Assembly (NCBI GenBank): GCA_954871525.1 | Contig: OX940864.1 | Location: 2,350,001-2,414,000 of the forward strand | DNA length: 64,000 bases | Source: Parietaria judaica | Taxonomy: Eukaryota > Streptophyta > Magnoliopsida > Rosales > Urticaceae | Direction of reading: 5' to 3' | Part shown: piece by piece, positions 36,428 to 49,000 of the stretch | How positions within the stretch are numbered: position 1 is the stretch's first letter | Layout: each line of letters opens with the position of its first letter | The notes under the pieces: generated by a model | Databases searched by the model: none | Told to the model about the DNA's origin: nothing | The model's input: only the letters and a program-made list of their open reading frames with translations | Position numbers and translations under genes: made by a program

Positions 36428-36707
36428 GTAAATAAATAATCTGAAAAGAGAGGAAATGTGAACATAATATATATATATGCATAAAGATGTTCCAAAAAAT
36501 GTTCTCAACGTTACTCCTCTGCTTGCTTTCATGAGGGAAAGTGTTTTTGAGTGATTTTTTTAGAACAAAAAAAGTATAAAATCTAGAAATTAGAAAATCG
36601 ACATCTTTGATTTTGTGGAGTCATGTCATCTACCAATAACCTTCCTTTTAGATATATATATAGAAGATTCCTATCGTGTTAGATTGAAACAGTGGTATCG
36701 AAATGAA

Positions 36708-37966
36708 TCACTTCTTGGTCCACTCCCGAATCGTTGCGTTAGCCTCTCCCATGAGCTTCTCTTTCTCGGCCCTCTTTTCCGCTGAAGTCTTCGCCTTCTT
36801 CAATGCCTAAAAAATTGATTTTTTTTTTTACTTTTAATAAAGCGAAAAACATGTATAACTAGTTAATTACTTACTTTTAGTTTATTTTTCCCTTGAGTTA
36901 CTGTACTCTTTCGGCGAGTACCTCATCAAGCTGCTTCATCGCTTCATGAACACCTTGAGCAGCTGAAAATAAAATATTATAAAATCAGCGTATAAGAAGA
37001 AAAAAAAAACACGGAAAAAAAAAGTAAGCTTACTTGCTAATTCGATGCCATCAACCCTCAAGATTGCTCGATCGAGCAATACTGATAGCTCTTTCGTCCA
37101 AACCTTGCCGGTCGAAGCGCTAGCAAGCATAGGGACTTGGTCCTCATTTCCGAACTTGGCGACGTTTTTCCAAACAGCGTATGTCCACAAATTGGGGATT
37201 AAATCCCCTGAATTGGGATATTGGGCGTACCAATACCGCCCCCTCGCTGCCTTTAGTTGACCATCGACGGTAAAGTCGTCGATGGTCGTCGATGGTCGTC
37301 AACCCTGAAATATTTTATAAAACTTTTGTTAATACATTATATAATTATTTTAAAAAAAAAGCACGATGATAATAGGTTAAAATTAATACATACCAAGTAC
37401 TGTTGTAGTTGGCACGATGCTCGACAAGCTTAACGAGCTATCGAGCAACGGTGCTGAGATTATGAGAACGCAGGGTCGGCCCAACCCTTTTCGGGGCCTT
37501 GGGCGAATCATTAATATAAGACTTTTTTTGAGAGCCTGCAATACAATATTGCAGGAGCTATTGGATTACAGTATTGCAGGAGCTATAAGATATAGCAAAA
37601 CCTATACAACACATTAATAGACTACTCTAAAAGGGGCCTTGGGCGACCGCCCATCTCGCCCATAGATTGGGCCGGCCCTGTGAGAACGTCAACCAATGTA
37701 TTGACGATGTCATAAAACCCGTCAACTTTCGTACTGTTACAAGAATATTGAACTGCAAAAGACATATAGATTAACATTAAAACATATAAATTCTAAATTC
37801 TAAATCTATATAAATCTACATATTAGGTAAAAGAATTGTAAAACAAAATACCTATATAGCCGTGCAATCGTAGTTCTTCACCTAATGCCGATTCGATTAG
37901 TGGATCATCGTGGCAAATTAATACTTTGGTACGGCCCCGCAAGAGTACGTCAGTATTCGGTTCCAT
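36708..37966 (-). pseudogene. Five-exon gene of unknown function, broken by a hAT insertion and a 10-bp duplication
   Basis: Minus-strand exons with consistent GT-AG signals: 37852-37966 (ATG), 37394-37752 (interrupted at 37471-37680), 37034-37304, 36922-36962 and 36708-36806 (stop TGA). Disregarding the insertion and the duplication, the exon phases agree and encode about 220 residues. Exon 1 reads MEPNTDVLLRGRTKVLICHD. Exon 3 has RYWYAQYPNSGDLIPNLWTY and KELSVLLDRAILRVDGIELA. The Lys/Glu-rich C-terminus (KKAKTSAEKRAEKEKLMGEA) is probably a coiled coil. I do not recognise the family. Two lesions break it: a 210-bp hAT element in exon 2, and the 10-bp tandem duplication gtcgtcgatg at 37275-37294 in exon 3, which shifts frame. 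Confidence 0.6.
37471..37680. mobile_element. hAT-type MITE inserted in an exon
   Basis: A 210-bp element with terminal inverted repeats CAGGGTCGGCCCAA...TTGGGCCGGCCCTG. A perfect 8-bp target duplication, tgagaacg, lies at 37463-37470 and 37681-37688. CAGGG ends with 8-bp duplications are typical of hAT elements. The flanking exon sequence rejoins in frame when the element and one duplicate are disregarded. Confidence 0.92.
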
Positions 37967-38219
37967 GTCTGTTTATTTAACAAAAAACGAAAAACAGAGT
38001 TAGGACCTATTTATTCAACAACAAACCCCAAAGTTCCATTGCGTGTATGTTCAATGTATATTATTTTAAGTCTATTTACCTTAAATATATTTATTTTACC
38101 AAACACGAAATCAGAACTGCTTTATAAATAGTTTACCAAACACTTTTTTTTAATAGGTTTATTTTTTCAAAAACTGAAACTAAAAGTAATTTTTTTAAAA
38201 ACAAAACTATACCAAATAC
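37967..38219. other. Upstream region of the unknown gene
   Basis: AT-rich with no recognisable gene. It would contain the promoter of the broken minus-strand gene. Confidence 0.4.
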
Positions 38220-38603
38220 GCCATGAACTGATAATCCTGCTGGGTTGTTGAAGACCTCTAATATTGAATATTTTCTTAAAAATATCATTTTTATTTATGT
38301 TTCATCATGTGAATTGTGGGCCAAAGCTTCATGATTTCATGTTCTATGGCTCTAAAACATTGGTACTAAGCGATCAAGAGTCAAGACACATTAATCCTAT
38401 AATTATCAATTTCCAGCATAATATATATATATATACTCGTTTCTTAGGAAAAAAATGGGGTAGGGTCAATTGATCTTCAACATATTAAACTAAAATTATA
38501 TGTTATTTAATTAGTTACAGCCAAAAAATGAAATTCAACAATTCTAACACAATATATGATTTCGTAATATTATCAATTCAACACATTTCGATTACAACGC
38601 GCA
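38220..38603. repeat. Duplicate A, second copy
   Basis: 384 bp nearly identical to 6895-7290. It lies 104 bp from duplicate B's second copy, whereas the first copies of A and B are about 17 kb apart. Confidence 0.88.
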
Positions 38604-38707
38604 AAAAGAAAATAGTCCTGACACCTTTATGAAGGCTCCCCATCCGGCAACGTTAACTTGGGCCAAGCGGATCCGAGAGATGAAAAGGGAAAGACCAATG
38701 TTGTAAT

Positions 38708-39575
38708 AGAGTAAATGTTGCAAACATGAATCAAGGGCTAAACGGTAATTACTCACCGTCTAAAGAGGAGCCTCATGTTTCCGCATTGCTCGTCTCCTTG
38801 TCTAGGCGGCTCGACTAGTGTGCCAACGAAATCACAGGCATGGTTAAAATCGAGTTTCATTTTTGTAAGAATCAAAGCAAGTGAGATTTTTACAAAAATG
38901 AGACATAAACTCCAAAGGCTACTAGAGCTGCTATATATTTCGGGGTCGAGAAAAACAACATCATAAGTAGCATATTTCGGGCAAATGCTGTTGCGAGTTG
39001 AAGGGGTCGATAGAGCTGGTTCGGGTTTAACGAGACTGACGATAATATGACAACTCTGCGAGACCTTAAGCAACGTTCAAAAATATGAACACGTTCAAAC
39101 TAATACAGCTGGTTTTATTTTCAAATTAATTATTGGGTTATTCATTTACACGATTTTATATGGCGAGGAACATGTTTGATTATCAATTATATTTGATTAT
39201 TTATTTAAAATATTTACAAGTAGGGACTTGTTTGTAATATGAGAATAAAAGGAAGTGAGAGGTTCTTACAAAAATGAAGCATAATTAAACTCTAAAAGCT
39301 ACATGTTTCGGGGGTCGAGAGAAAGGAAGTAGCATAAAACAACATCATTATTTATTCCCAACAATTACGACAAACATCGGGGTCGCACTCACGGCCCGCG
39401 GCAAAGCACGGCCACTGGCGGCTTCTGCATCGACTTTTTGCGCAACGGCACCCTCTAAATCGATTTTTGCACATCTTTTAGCACCTGAGGTTTCAGAGAT
39501 AATTATTGTGTGAATAATAAAAGATAATCGAGTCTCTAATTGACCAATTCTATAACTATTTAGCATAATAATAAA
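38708..39575. repeat. Duplicate B, second copy
   Basis: 868 bp nearly identical to 24488-25363, including the internal hairpin (about 38863-38907). It is followed within 26 bp by the sequence that is also partly duplicated at 21378-21519. Confidence 0.88.
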
Positions 39576-39839
39576 GGTCAGGGGGCTAAATAAACTTTCT
39601 CGATTTGATTATATCTAAAAAAAAAATTACAAGCAGTACTTCTCATGTTATTATTAGACTATTATAATTTTTAATATCACTTTATATATATATATATATT
39701 TATTTTTTTATTTGGAGATTAAGGTTTAATTATAAGAGAAGTTGTATAATTGCATCCAACAAAAAATAATGTATAACAAAATAGTTTTAACAAATAAATA
39801 AATAAATTACCAAAACAACTATGAAAAATTCACAATTAC

Positions 39840-42800
39840 TCACAAGACCAACAAAGAAATCAAAATCATCACAATAATGCACAACCCGCCACCAATCCGA
39901 TTCCCGGAACCGGAGTTAGACGTCCTCCCTGCCGACGGGGCGAGCTCGTGCCGACCAATATCAATCATCACATTGAACCGGCACAAGCTGCTCCCTCCGT
40001 TTCTTGGTGAAGCCGGGGAGGGGTCCACCGTCGTGATCACGGACAGGTTGTTGAACACGCAGGCGTCCTTTCGTTGGTCCATCGCCTGGTAGTACACGTT
40101 GAAGGCGTACGATGCATTGGCCCGCACGTCGAGTGCGGCGCACGACGAGCCGTACCCGAGGCTCGTGCAGTCGGCGTAGGTGCACGCAAAGCCGACGGCG
40201 CCACTCAAGTTCGGGTCCAGCTCGCTGGCATCAGGCGACATGACGCACCACTGCCGGGCCTGGTACCGGACCCCCCGCGCTGGGACCAGCTTCCTTCCGC
40301 CACCGAGGTCAAGGTCGTACTTGAGGCTCCCGTCGAAGTTGAAGAGGCCCCAGTGGCGCTCGAAGTTTCCGGGCTCGATGCTCTTGGCATCCTCGTCGGT
40401 GAGGGCGAAGAGGTAAACGTCCGGCATGTTGGGCCTCTTGGGCGTGCCTGGCGTTGGATTAATATCTTGCTTAATTAGAGAATTAGATGTTTAAATGTAA
40501 TTAAGTAAGGTTAATTAAAGTTGACCTATATATATATATATATATTGTGAAAGAATAGTCACTGAATAAAATTGACATATACTATAGATACAATAATAAT
40601 TATTTAAGTCAACGTCAAGGCTGATTAATTTGTGATATGAGTATTTAGTATATCGCTAAAAATTAAATAATCATACTCATATTAGTCTTATTTAACACAG
40701 ATTTAATATGTTCAAATTCTAAGTTCTAACTACTATTATTCCTCTTGTACAATTGAAGAGAATATATGTATTCTAAGTTCTAACTACTATTATTCCTCTT
40801 GTACAATTATATATATATATATATATATATAATAAAAGGTTAACATATATAAAATCGGGCAACCCGTAAAATTGAATCTTAGATAAATTAGTAAATCGAA
40901 TCATTGGTTTTAAAATCGTAAAATTGGTATTTGAGAACCTTATAAAAAGTTTTGACTCAAAACCGCTTACTGATTTTCCTTCTTTCTCTCTAATTTAGTA
41001 CTTTTTTTTAATTAACATTATAGGCGAGAGTTTATAATATATTTACACACGCTAAAATTTTTACAAATTAATAAATATTTTGATATTAATTAATTTAAAT
41101 ATTGATATTTAAATATTTGATACATATAATAATTAATTAAAAAATATTTATATTTTGTATTTGTAAGTCAATGTCAATAAATCTTATTTTATTAATTGAC
41201 GATATAATTAAACATGTATATATATTATAGAGAAATGGCTCTTAATAGCCAAATTGAAACGTTTGATTAGCCAAATAGCCAAACTTTCATTTTTCTTTGC
41301 AAATAGCCAAATTGATGAGGTAGCTATTTAATAACATATTTTATAACGTGTATTAACAAAGTTAATTTTTCTTAAAAATAAGAACATTTACTTGTGTTTA
41401 CAGAAAATCTATATTAACGTGTATTAACTCAGTTAATTTGTTTAGAAATAAAAAATCGTGATTAAAATTTTAACAAAAATTTAATTTATTTTTAAACAAA
41501 TTAACTTAGTTAATACACGTTAATACAAGGGTAATACGGTCTTTCGTGATTTATTAATGTGGTTGATTGGCTATTTGGCAATATTAATCAAAAGGTTGGC
41601 TATTTTACAAAATAGTTTTTCTAGTTTGGCTATATGGCTATAGAGCCCTATATTATATATAGGGGCAAATAGCCAAATAGCCAAACTTCAAACTCTAATT
41701 AGCCAAATAGCTAATGTTTTAATTAATATTGCCAAATAGCCAATTAACCACGTTAATAAATCACGAAAGACCGGATTACCCTTGTATTAACGTGTATTAA
41801 CGTGGTTAATTTGTTTAAAAATAAATTAATTTTTTTTAAAAAAAATTATTATTATTTTTTGAAAAAAAAAATAATTTTTTTGTTAAAATTTTAATCACGA
41901 TTTTTTATTTTTAAACAAATTAACTCCGTTAATACACGTTAATAAACGTATTAACGAAGTTAATTTGTTTAAAAATAAATTAATTTTTTTATAAATTTTT
42001 TTTTTATTTTTTTTTAAAAAAAATAAATAAATTTTTTGTTACAATTTTAATCACTATTTTTTATTTTTAAACAAATTAACTCCGTTAATACACGTTAATA
42101 AACGTATTAACGAAGTTAATTTGTTTAAAAATAATTTTTTTTTTTCTAAAAAAATATTTTTTTTTTGAAAAAAATTAAATTAAATTTTTTGTTAAAATTT
42201 TAATCACGATTTTTTATTTTTAAACAAATTAACTCCGTTAATACACGTTAATAAACATATTAACGGAGTTAATTTGTTTAAAAATAAAAAATCGTGATTA
42301 AAATTTTAACAAAAAAATTAATTTTTTTTTCAAAAAAAAATTATTTTTTTTTTCAAAAAAATAATAATTTATTTTTAAACAAATTAACCACGTTAATACA
42401 CGTTAATATGTTAAAAAGGGTATTATAGGTATAAAATATGTTATTAAATAACCATTTGGCTATTTTGCAAAAAAAAAAGGAAAGGTTGACTATTTGGCTA
42501 ATCAAACATTTCAATTTGGCTATCCCATGCAATATCTCTTATATATATAATATGGATGGAATAATTTAGGATTGGTACCTTTCCCTTCGACGATCCTGCG
42601 GAGGAGGCCCTGGTTGAACCTCTGAGCGCTCTCAGCGTTTGCGCTCGGGTCGCCATCGGTGGGCCACCCCATCTCACCGATGATCACCGGCATCGACCCG
42701 AAGCCCGTCTTCTCAAGCGCCGTGACAAGGGTGTCGAAGTTGGCCTCCATGACGTTGTTGTAGCTGATCGAGCCATCGACGATGGGGCTGGCCCCACCAC

Positions 42801-44826
42801 CAAAGAAGGCGTACTCTCTTGGGAAGTGCGGGTCGGACTGGAGGCTGAGGAAAGGGTAGATGTTGATGGTGAGCGGGGAGGCGCTGGTGGCGAGGAAGCC
42901 GACGATGGCGACCATGAGGTCGTGGATGTCGGAGCGGAAGGCTCCGCCGGAGGGTAGGCCGGTGTCGGTCTGGTAGACGTCGGCGTTGAGGGGGACGGTG
43001 ATCTTGACTTGCTTTCCGAGGCCGGCTTTGACGAGGGCTGCCTGAACGTTTTGGAGGGCTGGGAGGGTTGTTTGGAGGTATTTGTCTTTGTAGGTTTTCA
43101 GGAATGGCTCGTTTCCTACGGCTACGTACCTGCAGTTATATATACGTAACGTAAGTACATGCAGGCATGGAAACAAACAAAAAAACATATATTGGTAACC
43201 TATTGATCTCTGAATTATATGAGCCATATATATATATAGTTAACACGAAATAAGAAACTTAAAAAAAAAAAATATGTATATACATTTCCTACGTAGTATA
43301 TGTCATTGTGTATATAGAGAATTAGAGATCATAGGAAATAATAGAGTTGCATGTGCGGAAGAAATTTGTATATTATATATATATATATATATATATCAAT
43401 AATTGACTTATTGATCTCTTCTCTTTGTATTAGCAACTCTTTTATCATGTAGAGAAAGTTGAAAAAATACAAAGAAATAAAGTTACCTGCAATATAGCGT
43501 ATTCATATAATATATATGTAATATGCTATACGTTGATTTGATTGTAAATGAAGATAGAAATATCATAAGAAAATCAGAACAATATATTTTATTTATTTTA
43601 TTTTATTCTCGTTTGCATACTTAAACAATAGTTAAGACATACGTATCTAAACGCGTACAAATAACTTATAAATACATAGATATATATATATATATTAAAC
43701 AAATAAAAATAGTAGGTATTTGATCATGTCAAAGCTTCTTGAAAACTTTTTCTTTAATGACCCTTTTTGCCCTTGATAAAAAAAATATATATATATAAGA
43801 ACTGATCGAGTAAGTAATTAAGTTAGAGATCGTGGGTCCTGAGTCATAAAGATTACATAACTTTTTGTGTGAGATTTTGCATGCACTTTAACTGAAAATC
43901 CACCTGCCGAGCAGCATCCTTAAAGGATTACAAGACAAATTCTCTAAATATAGCATATCCCTAAATAATGGAACCTTTTCAATCCCGCCACCAAAACTTT
44001 GACTCTACTTCATTTCCGAAGGGCAGGCCACGGGCAGGCGGGCCGGTCTGTCCCACATGTCACGTGGGTGCAGGAAAACCCCGGATCTAACTGGCCATAC
44101 GTTGCCCGTTCCGTTCGAGGCAAGCAAAACCCGTTAAGCGTGTTAAAGGAGCACGACACTCTCGGCCCTCTTTTTCTCTTTGTTTATAAGAAATAATATC
44201 CGGGCATGTCTTGGCACGGGCGGGCCATGAAAGCGGGCAGCCCATGGATGCCCGTAACGTTCAGCACGTTCTTTTTTTATATAAAATATCCAATTGGTGG
44301 TATAACACTAAGTTTCCTCTTTATATATAATATCCAATTTTTTATGTAATATCTATAATAGTTGGTATAACACTAAGTTTATGTATTATGTATATTAACT
44401 CTATGATTATTCTAGAGCTTAACAAAAATAATTACACGGCAAAAAGAAGACAGTAAATTATCATGCAAATTCCAAACACAAATCAACTCACCGTATATCA
44501 ACCCCTTTTGTGACGTAGGAAGACACATTGTGAGTGACCCAATTCACGGCGAACTGCACGCTGCCTGCGAGCGGCTCCAAGAACTCGTTCGGGACGCCCA
44601 GCATGACTTCCACGCCGGACTTGGCGAGAGCGTTGAGAGCGTCCGGCTCGGCCTCGAAGAGCTTCACCTTGTCGAACCCGTTGTCTTTGAGGAGCTTGAC
44701 CGCTATCTTCGCGGGCAAGGGGTGCGACGACCGCGTCCCCCAGTTGACCGCCAAGCCGGAGACGCCTCCGGCCAAAATCCCGCCGACCAGGCAGAGGATC
44801 AGAAGCAAAAAGCTCCGCGGATTCAT
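39840..44826 (-). CDS. Glucan endo-1,3-beta-glucosidase (GH17) with X8/CBM43 domain and GPI-anchor signal
   Basis: Hydrolyses 1,3-beta-glucan (callose), probably on the outer face of the plasma membrane or at plasmodesmata. Three exons: 44492-44826, 42579-43129, 39840-40447. Phases agree; total 1494 nt (497 aa). Exon 1 has a signal peptide (MNPRSFLLLILCLVGGILAG), then the mature start LAVNWGTRSSHPLP. Exon 2 holds the proton-donor motif YVAVGNEPF and the nucleophile motif VIIGEMGWPTDGD. Exon 3 finishes GH17 (FERHWGLFNFDG) and then encodes the X8 domain. This has WCVMSPDAS and CTYADCTSLGYGSSC, then FNNLSVITT and a terminal CRF, with the expected Cys pattern. A Ser/Gly linker and hydrophobic tail (CIIVMILISLLVL) form the likely GPI signal. 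Intron 1 (1.36 kb) and intron 2 (2.13 kb) are unusually long, the second full of inverted repeats. The frame is intact. Confidence 0.94.
40716..40819. repeat. Two-copy 52-bp tandem duplication in glucanase intron 2
   Basis: The block attctaagttctaactactattattcctcttgtacaatt occurs twice with a 52-bp period. The copies are essentially identical, so the duplication is recent. Confidence 0.8.
41230..41648. mobile_element. Mutator-like MITE in glucanase intron 2
   Basis: A 419-bp element with ends gagaaatggctcttaatagcc and the inverse of gggctctatagccatatagcc. It is flanked by a perfect 9-bp duplication, tatattata, at 41221-41229 and 41649-41657. It belongs to the same family as the larger element at 34861-36427. 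Confidence 0.85.
41660..42525. repeat. Array of nested palindromes related to the neighbouring MITE
   Basis: Begins gggcaaatagccaaatagcc and ends with the inverse (atttggctatccc). Inside, a palindromic module (aaattaactccgttaatacacgttaa...cgtattaacgaagttaattt) recurs about three times with a period near 150 bp, separated by A/T runs (about 41880, 42030, 42185). No clean target duplication was found. It ends about 50 bp from the exon 2 donor of the glucanase. Confidence 0.75.
43990..44250. other. G+C-rich block in glucanase intron 1
   Basis: A patch with ggccacgggcaggcgggcc, cccgttaagcgtg, cacgggcgggcc and cggcagcccatggatgcccg-like text stands out from the AT-rich intron. It resembles decayed retrotransposon sequence. 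No element ends were found. Confidence 0.4.
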
Positions 44827-46055
44827 GGCTAGTGGCAAAAAGAAAGTGTTTGTCTTGAATCAAGTCAAATGTGAAAAGGTGAGAAGGAATATGAAATGGT
44901 ATTTAACGAGGAAGCTTGTAGTTTGGGATAAGATAACCCACTTGGGTCATCATTCTTTGTTTGATTAGGGTTTGCAAAATTTATCAAGAAAGGAATTGGG
45001 TATACTTGTCAGAAGGTGTTTGGTGTTGGTATTTTCTGACATCACTTCAACACAAATTGGGAATGTGTTCTTCAAAATGATTTGTCTTGTTTTGAAGTAG
45101 TACTTATATTGAACTACTATATTTTATCAACTTCCATGGGAGAGGGGACAGGTGTCATCTCTAGAAGGGCCCACGTAATCATGCTGTGTTAATGAAGTTT
45201 TACGGTACCAAAGGGTGATTCAGTAATTGCGGTAAAGCCCCCGAGCTTTGCTTGACGGTGCACTTTGTCCCGTTAAGTTTTTTAGTTTTTTTTGTTGTTT
45301 TGCGAATATGCTTCTAATTGTTTCTCAAATTTGAAAGTAGCACACTAGCGAAAAAGATTTATTATACATGAGATGAAACACATAACTTGTTTTAAAGTAT
45401 TTTCTTAATTTTTCTTTTTTTAAAGTATACTTCTTTATTACTCTACTCATCTAAAATATTCACTATGTTCGATGATTAAATGATTATTAAAATATTTTCA
45501 AATAAATTATTTACCGCACATAAATTAAGATGTTATGTCGTTTTACTAAATTAAGAGCAATGTAAGTTGCTACTAAAGAAAGATTAAAGTCTTGAGGACA
45601 AAATACACAAAGTTAAGGGCCATTACGCAAAGTTTGGGGCCATAACACAATGGGTTGGGGCCATTACTAAGTCTTAATACAAAATATTTCATGCCATTAC
45701 TAAATTATTATTATGTCATTAAGTACTTATAAAATATACACGAAATGGAGTGGGAAAAGCAAAACATTCACGGAAATGTGGCAAATTCAAATACTCAATA
45801 ATTACCTTTAGAAAAAGATTCGAAGAACAAACATTTAGCAGAACTCACTGACTGATATGTGGTTTTAAAATAATAAAGTACAATACACTTTCATTTCTCT
45901 TATCATTAAAACGGGAATTTGAATAATAGAATACATAGAAACTATGCTACTTTACTACCCAAGAAATTTAAAATTATACGCAAAAATCCATGATGAAATA
46001 ATGCTTTTCCGAAACTCGTTTATATCTGCAAAACTCGAGCAAAATGGCGGAACCA
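44827..46055. other. Glucanase promoter side and BIG5 3' flank
   Basis: No gene is seen. It contains the upstream region of the minus-strand glucanase and the 3' UTR/flank of BIG5, both AT-rich. A patch near 45220-45300 (ggtaaagcccccgagctttgc, gacggtgcactttgtccc) resembles a dispersed repeat. Confidence 0.45.
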
Positions 46056-49000
46056 TTACTGTGGCAAGAGAGCTTTTAGCTGTGCCCGGAAAAGATCGGC
46101 GACGGCTCCGCGAACATCCATCTGAATATCGGGACACGGTTCATTAAATGGGTATTGTAAGAACAGATTTCAGAAGATTAACTTTATTGCCACAACAAAG
46201 ATCAGTAAGAGTCTAAATTATCCAAAGATTATCGGGTTGTAGCAGATTTCTCCGGAACTTCGTTTTACAATGTCTCGATTCCTTAATTTATGGAACTTAG
46301 TGCCTAACCCAAATGCTCAAGCAGATTTCTTTGTAAGAACAGCGTAATAGAAGAAAATACGCCATCGAGATCAGGAAAAACCGTCTTTGCTTAGATAGGA
46401 GAAAGATAGAATATTACCTGGTCGCAGCATACGAGCTTGGTCAGCAACGGATAGAAGTCTCGCAGGTGTCTCACGAAAATCGTTTTGTTCATATAGCACA
46501 TGCCTTTTAGCACCTGACATTTTGTCATGTAAAATTTCAACATTTACAGAGATTCCCTTAAAAATATAATAGAGAGACACCACTCCCAATATAAGAAAAG
46601 CTTTTTCTTATATATTAGGAATCGAGCCAGGTCGGGGGTGGGGGCGGTTTTTGAAAACATATTTTTAATTAGTTCCTCATAAGTAAAAATATTTTTTTAC
46701 ACATTATTAAAATGGTTAAAAGCCCAAAGAAAATATTCCAAATCAAACTTTATTTAATCCATGATTTAAGCCGAAAATAAACCCTAAAAGCCAAAATTAT
46801 AATTAATTATTTAGACAAAAAGACTAAACAAATAATAAAATTCGGACTAGAAACAGGGAACGGGCTGGGCCTGTTGCGGTTCCTAAGCCAATATCGGGCT
46901 TGAGGGCCAGAACTTCCACCCCTTGGATAGATAAATCAATAATACCTTAACAATGACAGGAGAACGCAGCTCCTGCACACGATGAATATCCATGTTCGTG
47001 GTCTCGCCCACACTGGATTGCAGCTCCGAAGCCACACGAAGAACCTGTTCACAGAAAGCCACCAATTTTTCCTCCGCTAATCCTTCGAGCTTAACTTCTT
47101 CATCGGATTGCTGAGTCGAGCTCGTGTCACTAATCCCGGAAGTTGATTTCTGTAAAATCTCCAGATAAATGGCAGTTCCAGCAAGTTCTTGCCGGAGAAG
47201 ATTCAAAGGTGGCCTGTAAAGTGATTAAATTATTAGATAAGATGTAGAATTATACGAGATTATTACATATTATTTCCGTCAATTACATAGGCGCTACCTT
47301 TCATCAATAAGTTGGTTCATGCGCGTCCTTAGGTTTGCGTACGAATTATAAGAAGCCGCAAACTCGAGCAAAGATAGCAGGATGTCCATTATTACACTCT
47401 TCTGCGTTACTGTCAACTTGCTCCAATACTTCTTCTGCAAACAGAGATTTCAAGAAAGAAAGAAGTAAAAAGTTGTTAGAAACTACCCAAAAAACAAACT
47501 TGGTTAATAAAAGAACTTCAAATAAATTCGAAGAAAATGGTTGCGTTATAGAGATAATTTCGAAACCTGTATGCTATCGATCGCATTAAGAAGCAATAAC
47601 TGAGTAATGCATTTCGCCCTAATAGTGGTCATAAGAGGACTTTCCTCCTCATCCACATCATCAAGTTCCACAGCATCAGGGACCTAAAATTTGGAAATTG
47701 AAATGCAATATTATATACTGGGCTTCTGAGTAAGAGAGATTGCAAGATCAAATTAAAAATCTGATACATGTTATATACTGGCCATCAAAAAAAAAAGAAA
47801 AAAAAAAGAGGCCTATACTAATGTCAATGGAGAGAATATACATGAAAAAAGTACCTTAAGAGGAGATGATGGCACTGAAATATCACCGGTCTTGGATTTC
47901 GTTGTCAGATTTCGGAGGAAGAGATTGTCCATAATTCTTTGGCCTATTGTTTGACTCCTTTGTAGACTACCAGCTTCGGCCGGCTTTGGACTTCTCCCAG
48001 ATGGGGAAGGAACACCTATAACTACGAATAATTTTAGGTTTTTCTGAAATAATTATTTTCTTGGACTACAAGGAACTGTAAAATAAAATCTATCTCATGA
48101 ATAATATATATATATATATATATTATTCACAAATCATTCTGCAAACATGAACTTGCAAAAGATTTAACCTTCCAAATCATCAGCGAAGACTGCATTAGGA
48201 GTTCTTCTAGTGCCATCGATGCTACTGCTTGGCGATGCTGTGGCTGAGATCTTCCCATTATCATCGAACTTTGGTGTAGAGCTGTGGCTCTCAATCTCTA
48301 GATCTTTAATTAACGTTTTCTTCTCGAAGCCTAATGCATTGAGAAGCTCGAGTGGTTGTGTTGTATATGAAGCATCTCTGTACAATATCATAAGTTGTTA
48401 AGACAGATTATAAAAGAGTAAAGTGGGAAATTAGCCTAAGGGTAATTTGGTGCTTTTGTGAACAAACCCTAATCAGTTTATGCAATCTGCTATAGCCGTC
48501 ATAATCATGTGTTATCTTGCAAGTCATCCATTGGAGCCCTTTGGCTTGCTTTTAAAGGAAAGGCGGTTTTTATGTGATTGGAACCTTTGAGTCCCGACTG
48601 GCTTAATCATGAGTTCTTTCAGTCCATCACAAACGGATTCTAGATATTGAGTTATTCGCTCACCTTATGCTTTTCAGCAGTGTATCCCAGTCGCTTTCAC
48701 TGAATTGATGCCCTCCAACTTCTATGAGATGCACTAATGCACCCAGAGATATTGAAACCACTGATTGATCCGACTTCTTTGCACAATCCAACAACAAACC
48801 CAGAAGTGGTGGCAGCATAAAACAAACTTCCTGGACAAAACAAACAAATGTTGCAAAGTTTAAGGTCTGACCAAGATCTTTTTATTTCATTATGTCTAAA
48901 CCTATAATCACGATAATTAACCACACTTTGCACTAAGTACTCAATAACTTTCTATATTTCCACAAAATATCAAGTAAAAAAGTACCTTATAGAAAGTGTT

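Noticed and set aside
44498..44968. Long alternative frames over glucanase exon 1
   Set aside because: Low-complexity Arg/Ala or antisense translations of a G+C-rich signal-peptide exon; the GH17 frame explains the region.
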